Origin: Nanobdellati archaeon
Lineage (GTDB): Archaea; EX4484-52; GLR71
DNA length: 28,526 bases
Assembly: GCA_019429005.1 (NCBI GenBank)
Contig: JAHYJR010000009.1
Span: 1 to 28,526 of the forward strand
Direction: 5' to 3'
Shown here in pieces: positions 1-7,983 of this stretch (position 1 is the stretch's first letter; the number at the start of each line of letters is the position of its first letter). The position numbers and the translations under genes were made by a program. Under the pieces are notes generated by a model. It was not told the DNA's origin and searched no databases. It was given only the letters and a program-made list of their open reading frames with translations.

Positions 1-1178
1 TTAAGATCCTTATTACCTGCAGAATTTATTTTTTCAATTATCAAATCAATTGTATGTACATATTGTGCAAAAACCATTGCTTTTTTTCCAGAAACAACAT
101 GTTCTTCAAGTAGATTTTTCAAAACGTCTAATTTAGGATGTTCAAAATCGGAAATATAAAGTTTTTCAATAAGATCAAAAGCATTCTGTATATCTTTATT
201 TGCAATAATTAATTTTGTTGCTTTTGTAGTCGTATCAGAAAAAAGCCGTTTAAGATACGCATACGTTTGGGGCACACCCTGACTTTCAAGAAGCTCTAAT
301 GCATGGCTTATTTTTATAAGAGCTGAGGCTTGTGATATTGCTTCAAATAACATAGGATCCTTATCGTATGCCAAACGAGAACCAATATTTTTTTGAAGTT
401 CTAAAATTTCGCGCTTTTTAGGTTGTGTTGTTGAAATCAAACCTTTTGAAGATAAAAATTTCACAATAGTTGCAATGTAATTATTTATATAAGTCCGGAT
501 TAAATCAAATTCTTTTGGACAATCTAATTTTAACCAATCAATTGAGGTTTCCATAACATAATCTTTTACATCCCAATCAGTTTCACTTTTGACTTCAATA
601 TTATCTATAAAAAGATTTGAACAGATACGCCCTACTTGTTCTTTTGTACCACCAGGACTTGCAGTAAGACCTAGAATCAATGGCTTTTTTGCAGATTCCA
701 TATATTTTTTTGCGATAAAAGTATAAGCATAATTCCCGCTTGCACGATGAGCCTCATCAAAAACGATAAGATTGAACACATTTAAATTTAATAACCCTTT
801 GAAAATATCATTCTGTATAACTTGAGGTGTTGCAAAAATAACATGATTTTCATTATAGATCACACCTCTATCTTTTGGAGATACAGCACCAGTCAGAATT
901 GTGAATTTACCTATAATCTCAGGTTTCATAACAGATTCAAAACTTTTTAGATGCTGTTCCACTAATGGTTTTGTAGGTGCCATTATAAGGACTTTAGAGC
1001 CTTTATCAATATGAAGACGGTGTGCTGCAATACCCACACCAATAATTGTCTTACCAATACCAGTTGGAAGAACAACAAGAGAATTCTTTTTTGAACAACC
1101 TGCAATTATAGATTCCTGATAACGCCTAAGCTCTATTGTGTTATCTTTTATAAGCGGATGCTTTATGAATTCAGTCAT
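1..1178 (-). CDS. hef: Hef-like DEAH-box helicase (3' part beyond the window)
   Basis: Superfamily 2 helicase of the Hef/Mph1/FANCM type, which processes stalled replication forks and branched DNA. The frame is open from an ATG at 1178 to the window edge, giving about 392 residues. It begins MTEFIKHPLIKDNTIELRRY. Visible motifs are Walker A (LPTGIGKT), motif Ia (APTKPLVEQH), the DEAH box (FDEAHRA) and motif III (LGLTASPGG), followed by the helical insert region and the start of helicase domain 2 (KAMVFAQYVHTID). In euryarchaeal Hef an XPF-like nuclease domain follows; that part would lie to the left of position 1, so I cannot say whether it is present. No strong ribosome binding site precedes the ATG. 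Other SF2 helicases are possible, but the order and wording of the motifs fit Hef best. Confidence 0.85.
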   Translation of the reverse strand, partial: MTEFIKHPLIKDNTIELRRYQESIIAGCSKKNSLVVLPTGIGKTIIGVGIAAHRLHIDKGSKVLIMAPTKPLVEQHLKSFESVMKPEIIGKFTILTGAVSPKDRGVIYNENHVIFATPQVIQNDIFKGLLNLNVFNLIVFDEAHRASGNYAYTFIAKKYMESAKKPLILGLTASPGGTKEQVGRICSNLFIDNIEVKSETDWDVKDYVMETSIDWLKLDCPKEFDLIRTYINNYIATIVKFLSSKGLISTTQPKKREILELQKNIGSRLAYDKDPMLFEAISQASALIKISHALELLESQGVPQTYAYLKRLFSDTTTKATKLIIANKDIQNAFDLIEKLYISDFEHPKLDVLKNLLEEHVVSGKKAMVFAQYVHTIDLIIEKINSAGNKDL

Positions 1179-1278
1179 AGATTACAATAGATAAAAAAAG
1201 ATAAATAAAGATAGTATAAATTAAAAAAGATAAAAATAATAATAAAAATTAAAAAAATGATATATTAGATTTAACTAA

Positions 1279-1446
1279 TTATACCAAAGCTACACCCATT
1301 GTAATAAGCATAAATAAAATTACAAGAGCTACACCTGCACCAATTGCAAAACCAAAGCCTTGAACCATAGCCTTTTCAAGGACTGAAAGGCTAGTTTCAT
1401 CTATGTTTGTAAGGTTATCATAATGTTTCATTAAAATTTTTTTCAT
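1279..1446 (-). CDS. Small single-span membrane protein, unknown
   Basis: A 55-residue frame with an ATG at 1446, preceded by a good archaeal ribosome binding site (GGTGAT, 4 nt before the ATG). The N-terminal half is charged and hydrophilic (MKKILMKHYDNLTNIDETSL). Residues about 29-55 form one glycine-rich hydrophobic segment (FGFAIGAGVALVILFMLITM), so it is probably a tail-anchored or single-span membrane protein. It lies between the helicase gene and methanogenesis marker 14 on the same strand. Small subunits of membrane complexes (Mtr F/G, Sec61 beta, TatA) have a similar layout, but I see no diagnostic motif for any of them. The ribosome binding site and clean membrane segment make a real gene likely; the function is unknown. 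Confidence 0.65.
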   Translation of the reverse strand: MKKILMKHYDNLTNIDETSLSVLEKAMVQGFGFAIGAGVALVILFMLITMGVALV

Positions 1447-1531
1447 AAATATCACCGATGAATAATATTATCCATAAAGGGTATATATAAGTTTAGGTTG
1501 TTATGAAATAAAAAATAGCCTTTATTAAATC

Positions 1532-2872
1532 TTAAAATAATTTATTTTCTCTTCTTGAAAAACAGGAACTTCCACCGACAAGACACTTTGGTTTACAAAG
1601 ACTGTTCACACACCGTGCCATCATAGATGCACCAAGAGCAAGACCATCTTCTACAGCATAGACCTCATAACCGTCAAGCATAGCATCAACAATATCAAGC
1701 TTATTGCCTTCTATTGCAGCACGACCCGTAAGACCCAAAATATAAGAATCTATGTATTTTTTAGATTCAGTTACAAGCACATCGATTAAAATTGCAGAGG
1801 TATTATCTATCGTATCATAGATAGCTTTCTGACCATAAGTTTCAAATAAATCACGACCAATATCTGATATTTTTCTAAGATCTGAACCATTTATACCCAC
1901 ATCAATACCTATAATTTCAATATCTTGTTCTTTTGCCTTATCAAGATATACAGGCACCATACCACACACATCTTTATTGACAGAACCTACAGAAATATAA
2001 TCCATAAGTTTAGATGAGAAATCCAAAGAACCCTCATTAAGATAATCTGCATCGCCAGACTCTAATTCACCAAGATCCATAACAGATGGATAATCATCAG
2101 TTGCAATACTGCTGACTAAAGCATCAAATATTCCACCATAAAGACCGACAAAACAGACTTTTGTCATATTATCATCAATAACTTTTCCGGCAAGAGTTGT
2201 GCCACCATCTATGAATATACCAGAATCAATATACGAATCTGAACCGAATACGCACTGTTGAAACTGTTTATTAGATTTATTAACTTCAAAAGATATTGCA
2301 TCTTTCAAGCCAGCAACCACAAGGTCGCTTTCCATACTGTTTGCAGTCACACTGTCAGGCATAACATTTGCGACATAACCGTCAAATGGCAATTTGTCAT
2401 AAACAGAATATTTCTTAAGAGATTCGGGTATATCTTGTATCATCTTTTTAGAAGGTATACCTGTATTTAAACAACCATTTGCAAGAGATATTATTATATT
2501 GTCAAGGTCTTTTGAATTATCCATACCTGCAACAATACCTGTAGACCTTACTGCAAAATCAAGATCTTTTGTGTTTAGGCGTAAATTGAAAAAAGTCTTT
2601 CGGATTGCATCTGAAATATAATCTGACAATTCAGATGTTCCTAGATTTTTGCCTAAGACAGTCTTGAAATCGTTACCATCATCAACATCACGTGTCATAG
2701 ACACACCTTTTTCTAAAAGATATGTTTTTTTGCTTGGAAACTCTGTTGCTGTAAGAATCGTTTTTACGGTTGTGTTTCCGACTTCAACAGAAAGGCATGT
2801 GAAATACTTATTTGGATTCTTCCGGAATTCTTGTACATCAAGAGTTTCGTGAACAATAGAGTGTAAAACCAT
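1532..2872 (-). CDS. Methanogenesis marker protein 14-like (ASKHA fold)
   Basis: A 446-residue protein that matches my memory of the methanogenesis marker 14 family: an N-terminal segment SVEVGNTTVKTILTAT, then KTYLLEKGVSMTRDV, VRSTGIVAGM, and a C-terminal GLTGRAAIEGNK followed by AVEDGLALGASMMARC. The GNTT and IDGGTT turns resemble the phosphate loops of the ASKHA (sugar kinase/Hsp70/actin) superfamily. The biochemical role is not known to me. The family was defined by its co-occurrence with methanogenesis genes. The C-terminus carries several Cys residues (positions about 422, 429, 433 and 439). It is divergent from mtrAH, with 177 bp between the two starts, which suggests shared or related regulation. 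The family call is from motif recall only. Confidence 0.75.
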   Translation of the reverse strand: MVLHSIVHETLDVQEFRKNPNKYFTCLSVEVGNTTVKTILTATEFPSKKTYLLEKGVSMTRDVDDGNDFKTVLGKNLGTSELSDYISDAIRKTFFNLRLNTKDLDFAVRSTGIVAGMDNSKDLDNIIISLANGCLNTGIPSKKMIQDIPESLKKYSVYDKLPFDGYVANVMPDSVTANSMESDLVVAGLKDAISFEVNKSNKQFQQCVFGSDSYIDSGIFIDGGTTLAGKVIDDNMTKVCFVGLYGGIFDALVSSIATDDYPSVMDLGELESGDADYLNEGSLDFSSKLMDYISVGSVNKDVCGMVPVYLDKAKEQDIEIIGIDVGINGSDLRKISDIGRDLFETYGQKAIYDTIDNTSAILIDVLVTESKKYIDSYILGLTGRAAIEGNKLDIVDAMLDGYEVYAVEDGLALGASMMARCVNSLCKPKCLVGGSSCFSRRENKLF

Positions 2873-3020
2873 CTTTAATCAACAAATTATACATAATAAC
2901 AAAATACTAACAACAATAATAGAAACTATAATAGTATAGAATCGAATATTACATATTATAACAATACTAAATATATCACCAAGCAATAATTTAAAACTTA
3001 TGAGTGATAAAATCTATAAG

Positions 3021-3030
3021 TATATAAAAT
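3021..3030 (+). promoter_or_regulatory. TATA box of the mtrAH operon
   Basis: TATATAAAAT lies about 25 nt upstream of the ATG at 3050, and no purine-rich ribosome binding site precedes that ATG. This spacing places the expected transcription start at or next to the ATG, so the mtrAH mRNA is probably leaderless. This is inferred from archaeal promoter spacing. Confidence 0.5.
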
Positions 3031-3049
3031 TTAAAAAATATTTTTTAGT

Positions 3050-4684
3050 ATGAGTGATTCTTCAAAAAAGAATATCTGGCCTTTAATAAAACCAGATATA
3101 ACTATACTAAATGAAGACGGATATGTTGCAGTTGCAACTTTAGATAACAAAAAACTTGATTTCTCTGATGTAAAAAATGTTTTGATACAAGGCCCTTTAA
3201 TAACTGAAAATGTAGGTATTGAAAAGCTTGTCATTAATACAGTAACAAATCCCTACATTAGATATCTTGTACTTGTTGATAGCGAAGTTATGGGTCATAA
3301 ACCAGCACACACAATAAATGCACTTGTCGAGAATGGAATAGATGAAGATACAAAAAGGATTATTGGTGCAGAAGGTGCTATACCGAATATCCCAAACATT
3401 AATGATGATATAATTGCGCATTTTAGAGAACAAATTGAAATCGTAAACCTTGTAAAAGATTATAACCCAGATCTACAAGTGCTTTCAGATGATATATATT
3501 TAGAAACTATAAAAGAACAAATTGCAAATTTACCTAAAAAAGATTCTTTTACAACTTATGAACATAAAATTGACTTACCACTTCTTGGAACACCGATGAA
3601 AGAAATGAAACCAAGAATATCTGATAATATAGCTAACAGCATGATATACCCTACTGCATCTCATCCGTTTAATGAACTTAGAGGAGGTACAGACATATCA
3701 TCTTGGAATCGTAAAATATCTAATATAGGCGGAACATTACTTGGAGGATACCCTGGACAGTTTCCAATCTTTATGGGTGGAAGCATATTCTATAAAGGAC
3801 ATGATATCCTAAAAGATTCAAAAAAAGGTATTTTTGATGAAAAAAGAGCAGAAGAATTAATATTATGCCAAGATGCATTATCTTCAAAATATAACATTCC
3901 ATGCTTTATTGACCTTGTTGCAGACACTAAAGAAGCTGCTGAAAAATACATATTATTTTTTACTGAAATAAGTGATTCACCGTTTGCTATTGATTCAGGA
4001 GTCTCTGATGTTAGAATACATGCTGCACAATTTGCAGAGGAAATTGGACTTGGAAACAGATTAATCTATAACTCACTTAACATGGGTATTGATGAGAAAG
4101 AAGCGTCATACTTACAAAATAATCCGCCACAAAATGCAATTGTCCTCGCATATTCAAGTGAATATGGATTATCAAAAAAAGAGGATGTATTATATTCAAG
4201 AGGTCTCGTAACTCATGACGAGATTCTTAAAATGAATCGTAAAGAACTTACAAAACTTGCAAGGACAAGTACATTATCATTTGCAGAAGCAATAGGAATC
4301 CCAAATATACTTATTGATACAGCAGCAGTTAGCGGAATGGATGGCTTGATTGCACTTGAAAAATTCAATGATTATGGTTATCCTTTAGGTTGTGGTGCAC
4401 ATAACGTGATTCAAGATCCAAAAAATAGCTATGCTAGTGTTAGTATAAATGCAATTTCAAGAATAAAGGGTGCGGATTTTCTTTTATATGGACCAATAGA
4501 TAGCTCAAAAGAAAACTTTTCTTCAATGAACCAAATAGAAAAAGTTATGGGCGATTATAATACTAAATCATTTAATATAATTCCAGCAACAAAACATCCT
4601 TTTTGGGGCGAGGAGGATAAAGATGAATCTTGTAGACCCGGAATATGTACAAGACCATGTCGTAAGACAAATATTGTGCCATAG
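3050..4684 (+). CDS. mtrAH: Fused methyl-H4MPT corrinoid methyltransferase, MtrA-MtrH
   Basis: A 544-residue fusion of two subunits that are separate in the methanogen Mtr complex. Residues about 10-165 are MtrA, the corrinoid carrier: ENVGIEKLVINTVTNPYIRY, then SEVMGHKP, whose His83 sits where MtrA coordinates cobalt, then GAEGAIPNIPN and FREQIEIV. Residues about 225-525 are MtrH, which moves the methyl group from methyl-tetrahydromethanopterin to the corrinoid: GGYPGQFPIFMGGSIFY, KKGIFDEKRAE, LGCGAHNV and LLYGPIDSSKENF. MtrA's C-terminal membrane anchor is absent, so the protein should be cytosolic. Residues about 170-220 form a linker. The last 25 residues hold a cluster C528-X4-C533-X3-C537 not typical of MtrH; it may bind metal. 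The ATG appears leaderless. It heads a probable operon with the thymidylate-synthase-like gene. The methyl acceptor is unknown; methionine synthesis or CODH/ACS are reasonable guesses. Confidence 0.92.
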   Translation: MSDSSKKNIWPLIKPDITILNEDGYVAVATLDNKKLDFSDVKNVLIQGPLITENVGIEKLVINTVTNPYIRYLVLVDSEVMGHKPAHTINALVENGIDEDTKRIIGAEGAIPNIPNINDDIIAHFREQIEIVNLVKDYNPDLQVLSDDIYLETIKEQIANLPKKDSFTTYEHKIDLPLLGTPMKEMKPRISDNIANSMIYPTASHPFNELRGGTDISSWNRKISNIGGTLLGGYPGQFPIFMGGSIFYKGHDILKDSKKGIFDEKRAEELILCQDALSSKYNIPCFIDLVADTKEAAEKYILFFTEISDSPFAIDSGVSDVRIHAAQFAEEIGLGNRLIYNSLNMGIDEKEASYLQNNPPQNAIVLAYSSEYGLSKKEDVLYSRGLVTHDEILKMNRKELTKLARTSTLSFAEAIGIPNILIDTAAVSGMDGLIALEKFNDYGYPLGCGAHNVIQDPKNSYASVSINAISRIKGADFLLYGPIDSSKENFSSMNQIEKVMGDYNTKSFNIIPATKHPFWGEEDKDESCRPGICTRPCRKTNIVP

Positions 4685-4701
4685 TAAGATCTGTGATTAT
4701 T

Positions 4702-6057
4702 ATGAATAATATAATAAAAGATCCAAACATATTACGTGGAAAAACATTTCCAAATGTTTGGAGACAATATCTTGATGACATAAACCGGAATGGCCTTAGA
4801 AATTATACTGAAGAAAAAGGCATAATTAATGAAAATTTCTGTACGCTTGCTGTTATCACAGACGTAAATAGTGGTAAGATACTTCCAGATGAATACAATA
4901 CAATTTCTGAAGCTAATATGCCCGGATACCTTAAAGAATATGGAAGCATAACCTGCATGGATAATCTTGATTTTGAATATACATATGGTGAACTTGAATG
5001 TGATCATTTTGGATATAATCAGCTCGAAGATGCTATCAGTAAAATCCAAAATAATCCAGAAGGAACATATGCTACAATGAGATGGGATCCTCCAGTCGCA
5101 TGGGATACAAAAAGTAGACCTTGTCTTGTATCTTCAATATGGAAAGAATTTAATGACGCAATACATACAATACAGATTGTAAGAGTGCATGATATAAAAG
5201 GAGGGATACCTGCAAACAATTACGGAGTTACAAACGCTTGGGGACAAAATGTATCTAACGCACTTAACATACCACTTGGTGATGTAGCATATCTTTCAAT
5301 AGTTCCGGATTTTAGAGATACAAATCTTAAAGAGGTTGAAACTATAACAAGATCATATGAAAACTGTGATCGTAACCTTATACCTAAAAACAGATCACAT
5401 TTACCAGGACCTGTACTTGTGAAAGCAAATGATATTAATACAGCATATCAAAAAGCAAAAGATGCATTTAAAAGACATTCAAAAGAAAATGTTAGTCAAA
5501 AGGAATTGATTCTTGGTGTATTTATAAGAGATGTAGATACAACAAACACAGACTATTATAATCTAGAGATTGTAGAAAAAACATTAAATGGTGAAAATGT
5601 TGTTGGGAATCGTCTCTGTAACTTTGAAGGTTATCCTGAAAGGACTGCAGAATATCTAAGAGGACATATCCGTGAGATTAAAGCTATGGATGATGATAAA
5701 TTTGACATATTTAAACAAGCACTCCCTAGAAAAATTGACCAGATTGAACAAAATGTAACTGGAAAATATGGTCTGATTGAAATGCCAAATCTTGTAAGAG
5801 TTGGTATGACACCATATGATCCTGTAAAAGATAAAAAAGGTACAGATACAAACCTTCTTTGGGCACAACCGCTCATACGTGGCGGTAGAATGAACATGGT
5901 CGGCGTTTATTTAGATTCTTCTACAGACGATTTCTCTGATGATTTCTCAACCATTGCAGGCATACAAAATCATATAACTGAGCGTGTCAATAATGAAACA
6001 GGACAGAAACTTGAAAATGGAAGTATATTTATTCAATATGCACCAATACATGATTAA
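4702..6057 (+). CDS. Enlarged thymidylate synthase-like protein
   Basis: A 451-residue protein starting at ATG 4702. GTGAT at 4693-4697 serves as ribosome binding site, so the longer GTG start at 4693 is less likely. Residues about 120-210 resemble archaeal thymidylate synthase: SRPCLVSS with the catalytic-type Cys141, VRVHDIKGGIPANNYG matching the RS-D...P-N substrate-binding segment, and DVAYLSIVPDF where the usual S-HIY motif has lost its His and Tyr. Archaeal ThyA proteins are about half this length. The C-terminal half (about 360-451; GGRMNMVGVYLDS and later NGSIFIQYAPIHD) looks like a second, degenerate synthase-like unit without the Cys. The N-terminal 120 residues are unassigned. It starts 17 nt after mtrAH, so it is probably co-transcribed. 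It may methylate or bind dUMP or another pyrimidine with methylene-H4MPT, or it may have changed function. Confidence 0.7.
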   Translation: MNNIIKDPNILRGKTFPNVWRQYLDDINRNGLRNYTEEKGIINENFCTLAVITDVNSGKILPDEYNTISEANMPGYLKEYGSITCMDNLDFEYTYGELECDHFGYNQLEDAISKIQNNPEGTYATMRWDPPVAWDTKSRPCLVSSIWKEFNDAIHTIQIVRVHDIKGGIPANNYGVTNAWGQNVSNALNIPLGDVAYLSIVPDFRDTNLKEVETITRSYENCDRNLIPKNRSHLPGPVLVKANDINTAYQKAKDAFKRHSKENVSQKELILGVFIRDVDTTNTDYYNLEIVEKTLNGENVVGNRLCNFEGYPERTAEYLRGHIREIKAMDDDKFDIFKQALPRKIDQIEQNVTGKYGLIEMPNLVRVGMTPYDPVKDKKGTDTNLLWAQPLIRGGRMNMVGVYLDSSTDDFSDDFSTIAGIQNHITERVNNETGQKLENGSIFIQYAPIHD

Positions 6058-6084
6058 CTGTGTTAAAACCATCAGATGATAAAC

Positions 6085-6955
6085 ATGAAACCTGTAGATT
6101 TACATATACACACAAATATGTCTGATGGAAATATATCTTCTGAAGAAATAATAAAAATTGTTTCAGGTAAACTTTCAGCTATAGCTTTTACAAACCATGA
6201 AAGCATAAAAGCATATGAAAATGTTACTGTTGAACTTGGAAAAAAATATAATGTTTAAATTATAACAGGAACTGAAATAAATGTCAATCATAACGGTATA
6301 AATTGTGAGATACTAGGATATCTGTTTGATTCTAAAGATGAAAAACTAAATTGTTTTTTAGATAAACTCAATAAAACAAAATTAGGTTCAATTAAAAAAT
6401 TAATTGATATAATTAATTCTGAAGATATTTTGAATAAACCGATAGATATTGAATCTTATTTTTCTAAATCAAATCATATAAACAAACATCATGTCGCAAA
6501 AGGTATGATTGAAAACGGTTATAATGACACAAAAGATACAATATTCAAAAACTATTTTACTATAGATAAAATAAAACAAACAGAATGGAAATTTCCACGA
6601 CTTAAAACAGCATCAAAGATTATTAGGGATGCAGGTGGTGCGGTTGGAATTGCACACCCTGAAAGGATAGCTATTCAAGATAAACTCAAATTCATAAAAG
6701 ACATAATGCCGCACATCACAATAATTGAAGCGATATATAACTATCGTGAATTTAGGAACTCTAAATAAAATAAACAATTCAGACAGGATTCTGAAAAAAA
6801 AAATAACCTTTGCAAAAAATGAAGGGCTTTTAATCTGCGGTGGATCTGATTTTCATTATCTTAACAAAAATGAAGAAAATGTTCTTGGTAAATTTTCCAT
6901 ACCCTATGAGTATCTTGAAAAGATAAAAGAAGCTAATTTGAAACATAATAGATAA
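6085..6955 (+). pseudogene. PHP-domain phosphoesterase, broken by a stop and a frameshift
   Basis: The N-terminus KPVDLHIHTNMSDGNISSEE and later FTNHES, GIAHPERIA and GGSDFH are the metal-binding motifs of PHP phosphoesterases of the YciV/TrpH (3',5'-nucleoside bisphosphate phosphatase) type. The frame from ATG 6085 (an alternative ATG is at 6076) meets TAA at 6256-6258. It continues unbroken in the same frame with ITGTEINV, exactly the sequence expected next in the family. At about 6755-6770 the reading frame must advance by one base to continue from AIYNYREFRNS into ITFAKNEGLLICGGSDFH and end at 6955. It lies 27 nt after the thymidylate-synthase-like gene, presumably in the same operon. Two lesions suggest a decayed gene; an assembly error or programmed recoding cannot be excluded. 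Confidence 0.85.
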
Positions 6956-6975
6956 AATACAGTTTTTTGTTTTGA

Positions 6976-7587
6976 TTATTTTTTTCTTACAGTTCCAATA
7001 CCCGGAAATACAGCATCATAATCCCTAAAAAGCTTATACTGTGCATCTTTATCCTCAGTCCGATATAATTTTTTCTGAGTAACATTAGAAATGTCATCAA
7101 ATACATTTACATCACCCCAACCATTTGGGTTTGGAAATGCATAAAATGGTATATGTTCAGGCACACCCTCAATAAAGATAGTATTTATATCTGAACCAAT
7201 ACTTCTTGCATGGTATGATCTATGTGCACCATCCTCTACCAATATAACACCACCATCAATATCTGACCTATGTGTTATCACAGGAAGCAATGTATATGTA
7301 AAAGTGCCATCATCTATAACGTAGCCTTTCTCAAGACAATAGCTGTTTATATCAAATTCGTTAATCAAAGTCTTATGTAAAATATCCTGCATCTTAATAC
7401 GATCTTCTAAGACATAGAAAGCTGTAGGTGATAATTCATCTGTATGGAACTTCTTAATAGATACATTTGCTTCTTTATATGGACAGATTTCCGAATTAAA
7501 AAGAAGTGGCGTATTCTTTATCCCTGAGATAAGATCTTGAGTTGATAGTTCATCACAGATTTCAATATTAAGAGGATTATCTTGCAT
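6976..7587 (-). CDS. ParB-like fold protein, unknown role
   Basis: A 203-residue protein with an ATG at 7587. The segment at residues about 100-145 (LLPVITHR...GGVILVEDGAHRSYHARSIG...TIFIEGV) has the DGxHR-x(n)-A pattern of the ParB/sulfiredoxin superfamily, in which that motif binds or hydrolyses nucleotides. No helix-turn-helix DNA-binding domain typical of ParB follows. The C-terminus (KLYRTEDKDAQYKLFRDYD, then FPGIGTVRKK) is basic and aromatic. It converges on the PHP pseudogene. Upstream of its start lies the 14-bp tandem repeat array, which begins 80 bp before the ATG. No ribosome binding site is visible; TTTATATT about 26-30 nt before the start suggests a leaderless message. The superfamily assignment is tentative. 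Confidence 0.6.
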   Translation of the reverse strand: MQDNPLNIEICDELSTQDLISGIKNTPLLFNSEICPYKEANVSIKKFHTDELSPTAFYVLEDRIKMQDILHKTLINEFDINSYCLEKGYVIDDGTFTYTLLPVITHRSDIDGGVILVEDGAHRSYHARSIGSDINTIFIEGVPEHIPFYAFPNPNGWGDVNVFDDISNVTQKKLYRTEDKDAQYKLFRDYDAVFPGIGTVRKK

Positions 7588-7666
7588 AATTAATTTTAAG
7601 ATTTAAAGAATATAAATGCGAACAAATTAAGTTTATATTTATATCGGATGAGTTATAACATACAAA

Positions 7667-7876
7667 TATTTAACAGAAAATATTTAACAGAAAATATTTA
7701 ACAGAAAATATTTAACAGAAAATATTTAACAGAAAATATTTAACAGAAAATATTTAACAGAAAATATTTAACAGAAAATATTTAACAGAAAATATTTAAC
7801 AGAAAATATTTAACACACAATATTTAACAGACAATATTTAACAGAAAATATTTAACAGAAAATATTTAACAGAAAA
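7667..7876. repeat. 15-copy tandem array of a 14-bp repeat
   Basis: Fifteen consecutive copies of TATTTAACAGAAAA with no spacers. Thirteen are identical. Copy 11 (7807-7820, TATTTAACACACAA) and copy 12 (7821-7834, TATTTAACAGACAA) differ by one to two bases. A degenerate partial copy follows at 7877. Each unit contains TAA, and 14 is not a multiple of three, so all three plus-strand frames are stopped within three units; the array is non-coding. It fills the 396-bp gap between the ParB-like gene and thymidylate kinase, whose starts both lie on the minus strand. The rest of the gap is plain AT-rich DNA. Read on the minus strand, each unit contains TTAAATA, which resembles a TATA box or AT-rich iteron. 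Confidence 0.97.
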
Positions 7877-7983
7877 TATTTGAAAATAATAAAAAACTAA
7901 TTTCAAAAAAAATAAAATTAAATTTAAAAATAATAAAAATAGATTTATATAGAATTATACTATTATCTCTAACAAAATCTAGA

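Noticed and set aside
1279-1446. MtrF or MtrG subunit of the methyltransferase complex
   Set aside because: Size and single C-terminal span are compatible, but no motif supports it and the other membrane subunits are absent.
7667-7876. CRISPR array
   Set aside because: The 14-bp units abut with no spacers, so it is a simple tandem repeat.
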